Below, in pieces: positions 13,278 to 17,640 of a stretch of 17,640 nt of DNA. Each line of letters begins with the position of its first letter. Position 1 is the stretch's first letter. The notes beneath the pieces are model-generated. The model worked only from the letters and a program-made list of their open reading frames with translations, was not told where the DNA came from and did not search any database. Origin of the DNA: Clostridia bacterium (GTDB lineage: Bacteria > Bacillota > Clostridia > Oscillospirales > CAG-272); assembly GCA_017451975.1 (NCBI GenBank), contig JAFTNI010000059.1:1-17640 (forward strand), read 5' to 3'. A program made the position numbers and the translations under genes.

Positions 13278-13320
13278 AAAAAGGAGTACGAACAATCGTC
13301 CGTACTTCTTTTTGTTTTTC
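13278..13320 (+). terminator. Orphan terminator hairpin
   Basis: AAAAAGGAGTACG (13278-13290) pairs with CGTACTTCTTTTT (13301-13313) with one G-T pair, followed by GTTTTT. It looks like a working intrinsic terminator, but no gene ends here: the nearest upstream coding sequence stops at 13006 and has its own terminator. It may serve a small RNA or be a relic of a lost gene. I see no convincing promoter for it. Confidence 0.55.
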
Positions 13321-13422
13321 GGCGGGTAAAACCTGCTTTATGGAATGCACCCCTTGCGGGAGTTTTTGTTTGTTTTTGATTCAATGTAACATTAAAGTGC
13401 GCGGTTGTAACTTAATATACCG

Positions 13423-13451
13423 TTGATTTTTGCGTATTCTTGCAGTACAAT
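13423..13451 (+). promoter_or_regulatory. Promoter of the third XRE regulator and its partner gene
   Basis: TTGATT (13423-13428) and TACAAT (13446-13451) are 17 bases apart. Upstream is TGTAACA (13385-13391), whose distance to the -10 box is within one base of that of TGTTACA at the first XRE gene. GGGGGC precedes the ATG at 13489. Confidence 0.65.
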
Positions 13452-13488
13452 TTAATTATAAAACATAGAAAAATTCGTAGGGGGCTTT

Positions 13489-14349
13489 ATGATTCTTAAT
13501 AAAAAACTTCTTTCACTTCGCAAGAAAAGCGGAATGTCGCAAGAGGAACTTGCCGCAAAGCTCGGAGTTACGCGTCAATCCGTTTCCCGCTGGGAAATAG
13601 GAACTGCGCTCCCCGACGCACAAAATCTTCAGGCTCTTTCAAAAATTTTTTCCGTTTCGGCAGATTTTTTGCTGAACGATGAAGAAGAGGAAGATGCACT
13701 GCAAGAGGAGTGCGCTTCAATATCTGCCGTTCACGCCACGCCGAGGCAAATACAATGCACGGTTTACGAGGCGTCACCTCGCAAAGCCGCCATATATAAT
13801 TTCCTCACGACACTTCCCGCATTTTTCGTCGTTATGTGCATAGATTACCCGATAACGATTATGCTGATGTGCTGGATATGTGCGCTGCTTGCCTGCACCG
13901 CAAGGCTCTTCAACGCCAAAACCTCCTCCTTTTCTCAAACGCCCGCACATTTGCAGAAACGCCATTTTTTAATGTACTTTTTCGTTCTTTCCGCACTCTG
14001 CGCTTTCACGGTGCTCACGTTTCTGACTTTTATTTCCGACCCTTCGGAATTGCCGATCAACGTAATATTATGTCTTTTCCTTTTGCAGATATACGAGGCA
14101 GTGAGCCTCGAGGTTTCACTATATACGCCTGGGGATAATTCGCCGGTTTTGCGCAAATTCCGCATAAAATTCTATCGCGCGGCACAGTGGCTCTGCGCCC
14201 CTGCCGTGTCAATTCTCATTTCCTGCGGAATATGCATGGCAGCAGGCTTTGAAAACTTTGAACTATGGGTTATAGCCGCCGTTTTTGCCGCGCTTATGCT
14301 TGTGTGCGCGGTATCGACAGCCGCACTTACAAGGAGGATTAAAAAATGA
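13489..14349 (+). CDS. XRE-family regulator fused to a multi-pass membrane domain (paralogue)
   Basis: A 286-residue paralogue of the protein at 10886-11731. The N-terminal XRE helix-turn-helix (about 5-60: MSQEELAAKL, TRQSVSRWEIGTALPD) is close to that of its paralogue; a Glu-rich linker (about 64-76) replaces the Lys-rich one. The membrane domain has about six hydrophobic segments (starting near 102, 122, 160, 187, 234 and 259) and the shared segment RKFRIKFYRAAQW. It probably reports a membrane signal to a promoter, likely including its own. Its stop overlaps the start of the next gene as ATGA, so the two proteins are translationally coupled and may form a sensor and target pair. Confidence 0.88.
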   Translation: MILNKKLLSLRKKSGMSQEELAAKLGVTRQSVSRWEIGTALPDAQNLQALSKIFSVSADFLLNDEEEEDALQEECASISAVHATPRQIQCTVYEASPRKAAIYNFLTTLPAFFVVMCIDYPITIMLMCWICALLACTARLFNAKTSSFSQTPAHLQKRHFLMYFFVLSALCAFTVLTFLTFISDPSELPINVILCLFLLQIYEAVSLEVSLYTPGDNSPVLRKFRIKFYRAAQWLCAPAVSILISCGICMAAGFENFELWVIAAVFAALMLVCAVSTAALTRRIKK

Positions 14350-15527
14350 AACTTTTATTTCGCATTTTCCGTTCCGTGCTTTGTTATTTTTCATTTACGG
14401 CTATATACGCCTTCGTTTCATTTTGTGTAAACTATATGTTTTTCTCAAAATTGGATAGCAGAACCGTTAATATCATAGCCGTTTTTGCCCTTGTTTTCGT
14501 TCTCCCCTCCGTAATTCAGGCATTCGCCGTTTACGATACCGAAGAAAGAGATGCCTTTCTTGCACAAAGGCAAAAAAGTTTTCACTTTTGGAAAGAAGCT
14601 CTTGCCGTTATATGCTCACCTGCGTTCATTTGCGAAGTGCTTGTATTTTTTGCGCTTACCGCGCTTTTGCCCGTGCTTCCGATAAACCTCGGATATTCTA
14701 ATATAACAGTCGCTCTTTTCTACGGTCAAGCATTTTCTCCGTCAAAACAAAAGCTCATCATCTGCGCTGTGATGTTCCCGCTTATCTTTCTTTCGGAGCT
14801 TTTCGTGCGCATAACGGTGCGCAAGGATTTTCTTGCAATGCAGCTTACTGCGCAGAAATTCCACGGTGCAATAAAATCCACGTTTCTTTTACTTGTACGT
14901 CTTGCAGCCATCGCCGTTATATACGCCATCGGCTTTATGGTATTTCCCCTTTACCTCGGCAACGCACCCGCGGCACTTATGATTCTGGGTGCCGTAGTTC
15001 CGCCGATCACGGCTGTTTCTCTGGTTCTTTGGTTGCTTGCCTATATTTCTGCTTACCGCGCAAGAAAAAGATTCATAAAAGCGCTCACACGGCTCTGCCG
15101 TGAAAACGGCTTTGAGCTTTCCGAAATGAGGAAGCCTTACAGCTTTGTTTTTTGGTGTAATAAGAGCTTTAATTTCACAGTTTGCGCCCATGGTAAAAGA
15201 TACGACTGTAAATTTATTTCGGGTGTGCATAAAACGTCACCTGTTATGTTTGACCTTTTCGGTGCAGGAGTATGGATTCACTATTTCAGAATACGCGGAA
15301 AAGAAATTTTCAAATACGTTCACCGTTTCGAATACGCTTTCGAAAGCGATAACGCAAAAATCTTAATAATTTCGCCCGAGCCAAAGGAAATGTATCTCGG
15401 TGAAAATTACCGCCGCAGAAACGTCAGCACGGGCGATACCATAGGCAAATACAAAATTTTTAACGAGAAGGGTTTTCTGCGTTCACTTGAGCTTGACGTT
15501 ATAGAGGCAAAAGGCAAGTTTGAATAA
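14346..15527 (+). CDS. Multi-pass membrane protein with soluble C-terminal domain, family unknown
   Basis: A 393-residue protein I cannot name. The first 240 residues hold about seven hydrophobic segments (starting near 12, 38, 90, 132, 179, 205 and 221) with a charged cytoplasmic-looking stretch TEERDAFLAQRQKS (about 66-79). After the basic region AYRARKRFIKALTRLCREN a soluble domain of about 140 residues follows, rich in beta strands and aromatic residues (SFVFWCNKSFNFTVCAHGKR, FGAGVWIHYFRIRGKEIFKY), ending with a block that reads like a phosphate- or lipid-side module, ISPEPKEMYLG and NVSTGDTIGKYKIF. I recall similar C-terminal domains in unnamed clostridial membrane proteins next to XRE genes, but cannot verify this. 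It starts inside the regulator stop codon (ATGA). Confidence 0.85.
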   Translation: MKLLFRIFRSVLCYFSFTAIYAFVSFCVNYMFFSKLDSRTVNIIAVFALVFVLPSVIQAFAVYDTEERDAFLAQRQKSFHFWKEALAVICSPAFICEVLVFFALTALLPVLPINLGYSNITVALFYGQAFSPSKQKLIICAVMFPLIFLSELFVRITVRKDFLAMQLTAQKFHGAIKSTFLLLVRLAAIAVIYAIGFMVFPLYLGNAPAALMILGAVVPPITAVSLVLWLLAYISAYRARKRFIKALTRLCRENGFELSEMRKPYSFVFWCNKSFNFTVCAHGKRYDCKFISGVHKTSPVMFDLFGAGVWIHYFRIRGKEIFKYVHRFEYAFESDNAKILIISPEPKEMYLGENYRRRNVSTGDTIGKYKIFNEKGFLRSLELDVIEAKGKFE

Positions 15528-15595
15528 GGTTTACGCATTTTCGTCACTTCTGCCCAATTTTCACATATAAAATAAAACAAATTTCCCAAACCCCA

Positions 15596-15624
15596 TTGAC
15601 AAGCGGCAAAAAAAATAGTATACT
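15596..15624 (+). promoter_or_regulatory. Promoter of the ileS leader
   Basis: TTGACA (15596-15601) and TATACT (15619-15624) are 17 bases apart. The start would be near 15631, just ahead of the T-box stem I. The 68 bases between the preceding gene and this promoter hold nothing that I can recognise. Confidence 0.85.
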
Positions 15625-15639
15625 AACCCTTGTATAATC

Positions 15640-15897
15640 GAAAAATCCCAAAGGCGCTGACGAAGACAGTAGCGCGCAGAAGAAGCCTAAGCGAATCGGG
15701 GACGGTGCGAGCCCGACGGCGGAGTATGCGAGGCGAATATCACTTCCGAGCCGCGCAGGCGAAAGTTTTCACGGAAAAACGAGTAGTTTGTGACGTGTCG
15801 CTCCCGTAAAAGAGCGCGCATATGTTCGTATGTCGAATGGGTGGTTCATCGGGGCAATTCTATTTCCTCGTCCTATTCTAACGGACGGGGATTTTTT
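15640..15897 (+). promoter_or_regulatory. Isoleucine-specific T-box riboswitch
   Basis: A T-box leader reads the charging state of a tRNA and stops transcription when that tRNA is aminoacylated. Stem I begins near GACGAAGACAGTAG (15659-15672), contains the conserved GGTGCGAGCC, and the specifier loop GAATATCAC carries ATC (15739-15741), an isoleucine codon. The antiterminator can form from GAATGGG (15835-15841) with CCTATTC (15872-15878) and CGGGG (15850-15854) with CCTCG (15866-15870); the bulge starts with TGGT (15842-15845), complementary to the ACCA end of tRNA-Ile. The rest of the bulge (TCA) departs from the usual ACC. The competing terminator uses the same 3' strand. Codon, bulge and downstream gene all agree. 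Confidence 0.9.
15866..15897 (+). terminator. T-box terminator hairpin
   Basis: CCTCGTCC (15866-15873) pairs with GGACGGGG (15883-15890), one G-T included, around a nine-base loop; a run of six T follows at 15892-15897. The left arm is shared with the antiterminator, so the two folds exclude each other. Confidence 0.88.
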
Positions 15898-15953
15898 GTT
15901 TTTTGCGGAACCCCCGCGCATCCAAAACAAAAATTTTCAAGGAGGAAAAACAA

Positions 15954-17640
15954 ATGTACGAAAAAGTTTCACCTAGTACAAACTTTGTTGAAAGAGAAAA
16001 GAAAACAGTTAAATTCTGGAACGAAAACCTCGTTTTCGAAAAAAGTATCGAAAGCCGTGCAGGCGGTAAGGACTATACGTTCTACGACGGCCCCCCTACG
16101 GCAAACGGCAAGCCCCACATCGGCCATGTGCTTACGCATGTTATCAAGGATATGATTCCGCGTTACCGCGCTATGAAGGGCTACCACATTCTTCGTAAAG
16201 CAGGCTGGGATACACACGGCCTTCCCGTTGAAATCGAAGTAGAAAAGAAGCTCGGCCTCGACGGCAAGGAGCAGATTGAAGAATACGGCATGGGCCCCTT
16301 CATCGGCGAATGCAAGGAATGCGTTTGGAAATACAAGGGTATGTGGGAAGATTTCTCCTCTACCGTTGGCTATTGGGTAGACATGGATAACCCCTACATC
16401 ACATACGACAACGACTTTATTGAATCTGAGTGGTGGGCGCTTAAAGAAATCTGGAATAAGAAGCTTCTTTACAAGGGCTTCAAAACGGTTTGGTACTGCC
16501 CCCGCTGCGGCACACCGCTTTCCGCACAGGAAGTAGCACAGGGCTACAAACCCGTTAAAGAACGCTCCGCTATCGCGCGCTTCGTTTACCCGAAGGAAGA
16601 AAAAACGGCGTTCCTCGCTTGGACAACAACACCCTGGACACTTCCCTCCAACGTTGCGCTCTGCGTAAACCCCGAAGAAGAATACTGCAAGGTTAAAGCG
16701 GCCGACGGCTGGACTTACTATATGGCAACGGCGCTTGCAGACACGGTGCTTGGCGAAGGCACGTACGAAATACTTGAAACGATGCAGGGTAAAGCGCTCG
16801 AGGGCATGGAATACGAGCCCCTTTACCGCTTCGTTAACCCCGATAAAAAATGCTGGTACGTTACTTGCGACGGCTACGTTACAATGGGCGACGGTACGGG
16901 TATAGTTCACCTTGCTCCCGCATTCGGTGACGATGACTCCCGCGTGGGCAGAAAATACGACCTCCCCTTCGTTCAGCTCGTAGATGCTCAGGGTAATATG
17001 ACAGCGGGCGAAAAATGGCAGGGCCTCTTCGTTAAGAAGGCAGACCCCGTAATTCTCGCCGACCTCGACGAACGCGGTCTTCTCTTCTCCGCGCCCAAGT
17101 TCGAGCACGATTACCCCCACTGCTGGAGATGCGATACACCCCTTCTTCAGTATGCTCGTTCCTCTTGGTTCATCAAGATGACAGAGGTTAAAGACGACCT
17201 TATCAAAAACAACAACACGGTAAACTGGATTCCCGAATCCATCGGCAAGGGCCGCTTTGGCGACTGGCTTGAAAACGTTCAGGACTGGGGTATTTCCCGT
17301 AACCGTTACTGGGGCACCCCCCTCAATATCTGGGAATGCGAATGCGGTTGCCAGCACGCAGTAGGCTCTATTGCAGAGCTCAAGGCTATGTCGCCCAACT
17401 GCCCCGAGGATATTGAGCTTCACAGACCTTTCATCGACGAAGTAACGCTCACTTGCCCCGATTGCGGCAAGCAGATGCACCGCGTGCCCGAGGTTATCGA
17501 CTGCTGGTTCGACTCCGGCTCTATGCCTTTCGCGCAGTGGCACTACCCCTTTGAAAACAAGGAACTTTTTGAAAAACAGTTCCCCGCAGACTTCATTTCC
17601 GAAGCCGTTGACCAGACGCGCGGTTGGTTCTATTCCCTTA
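15954..17640 (+). CDS. ileS: Isoleucyl-tRNA synthetase, type 2 (3' end outside the window)
   Basis: Charges tRNA-Ile with isoleucine. The first 562 codons are present. The class I signature is complete as HIGH (55-58) in DGPPTANGKPHIGH; a CPRC zinc-like pair starts at C182; the CP1 editing domain shows WTTTPWTLPSN and GTGIVHLAPAFGDDD; the catalytic core returns with WGISRNRYWGTPLNIWECEC and the last visible block DQTRGWFYSL. The KMSKS loop and anticodon-binding domain lie beyond the edge. DQTRGWFY and GRFGDWLENVQDWGISRNRYWG are of the eukaryote-like type 2 form, not the Escherichia coli-like form. AAGGAGG lies nine bases before the ATG. Expression is controlled by the T-box in front. A long open frame on the opposite strand is a shadow. 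Confidence 0.97.
   Translation, partial: MYEKVSPSTNFVEREKKTVKFWNENLVFEKSIESRAGGKDYTFYDGPPTANGKPHIGHVLTHVIKDMIPRYRAMKGYHILRKAGWDTHGLPVEIEVEKKLGLDGKEQIEEYGMGPFIGECKECVWKYKGMWEDFSSTVGYWVDMDNPYITYDNDFIESEWWALKEIWNKKLLYKGFKTVWYCPRCGTPLSAQEVAQGYKPVKERSAIARFVYPKEEKTAFLAWTTTPWTLPSNVALCVNPEEEYCKVKAADGWTYYMATALADTVLGEGTYEILETMQGKALEGMEYEPLYRFVNPDKKCWYVTCDGYVTMGDGTGIVHLAPAFGDDDSRVGRKYDLPFVQLVDAQGNMTAGEKWQGLFVKKADPVILADLDERGLLFSAPKFEHDYPHCWRCDTPLLQYARSSWFIKMTEVKDDLIKNNNTVNWIPESIGKGRFGDWLENVQDWGISRNRYWGTPLNIWECECGCQHAVGSIAELKAMSPNCPEDIELHRPFIDEVTLTCPDCGKQMHRVPEVIDCWFDSGSMPFAQWHYPFENKELFEKQFPADFISEAVDQTRGWFYSL

Noticed and set aside
13078..13384. Open frames across repeat copy C on both strands
   Set aside because: They read through the repeat arms and the orphan terminator and have no ribosome binding site.
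15969..17543. A 524-codon open frame on the minus strand
   Set aside because: It lies entirely opposite ileS, whose motifs are unmistakable. The frame is open because of ileS codon bias; it shows no recognisable domain.

Overview
The window looks like a chromosomal segment of a low-to-mid GC Firmicute, most likely a gut-type clostridium. Evidence for this is the order large SRP RNA, dnaX, ybaB, recR (the Bacillus/Clostridium arrangement), a T-box leader in front of ileS, strong AGGAGG-type ribosome binding sites, and copies of a palindromic repeat family that I recognise from gut Clostridia. No database search was possible, so the lineage is inference.

Left part, minus strand (1-3224): a strong promoter drives a large-type SRP RNA, followed by dnaX, ybaB/ebfC and recR, ending in a hairpin terminator. 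A further minus-strand gene starts at the very left edge; only its promoter, ribosome binding site and start codon are inside. A palindromic repeat (copy A) lies just upstream of the SRP promoter.

Middle, minus strand (3442-8809): a tightly packed deoxyribonucleoside salvage operon, deoC-deoD-deoB-cdd-pdp, from a near-consensus promoter. It continues without a gap into two tiny membrane proteins and a NADAR-like protein of unknown function. Together the enzymes strip bases from (deoxy)nucleosides, isomerise the sugar 1-phosphate to the 5-phosphate and cleave it to acetaldehyde and glyceraldehyde 3-phosphate. The purine phosphorylase has Asn where the family has its catalytic Asp. No transporter and no regulator gene is in the operon.

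Right-middle, plus strand (8849-15527): a DUF554 membrane protein divergent from the deo operon, a second and compound palindromic repeat (copy B), a VTT/TVP38-type membrane protein, then an accessory-looking cluster of three XRE-type regulators. The first and third are paralogues that fuse an XRE DNA-binding domain to a multi-pass membrane domain; the middle one carries a soluble helical domain instead. The third overlaps a 393-residue membrane protein of unknown family. A third palindromic repeat (copy C) and an orphan terminator sit between the second and third regulators.

Right end, plus strand (15596-17640): promoter, isoleucine T-box riboswitch with its own terminator, and the first 562 codons of a eukaryote-like (type 2) isoleucyl-tRNA synthetase, cut by the window edge.

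The most promising items for novelty are the membrane-anchored XRE regulator cluster with its partner membrane protein, the NADAR-like protein and two small membrane proteins at the tail of a nucleoside salvage operon, the Asp-to-Asn change in DeoD, and the nested inverted-repeat structure of copy B.
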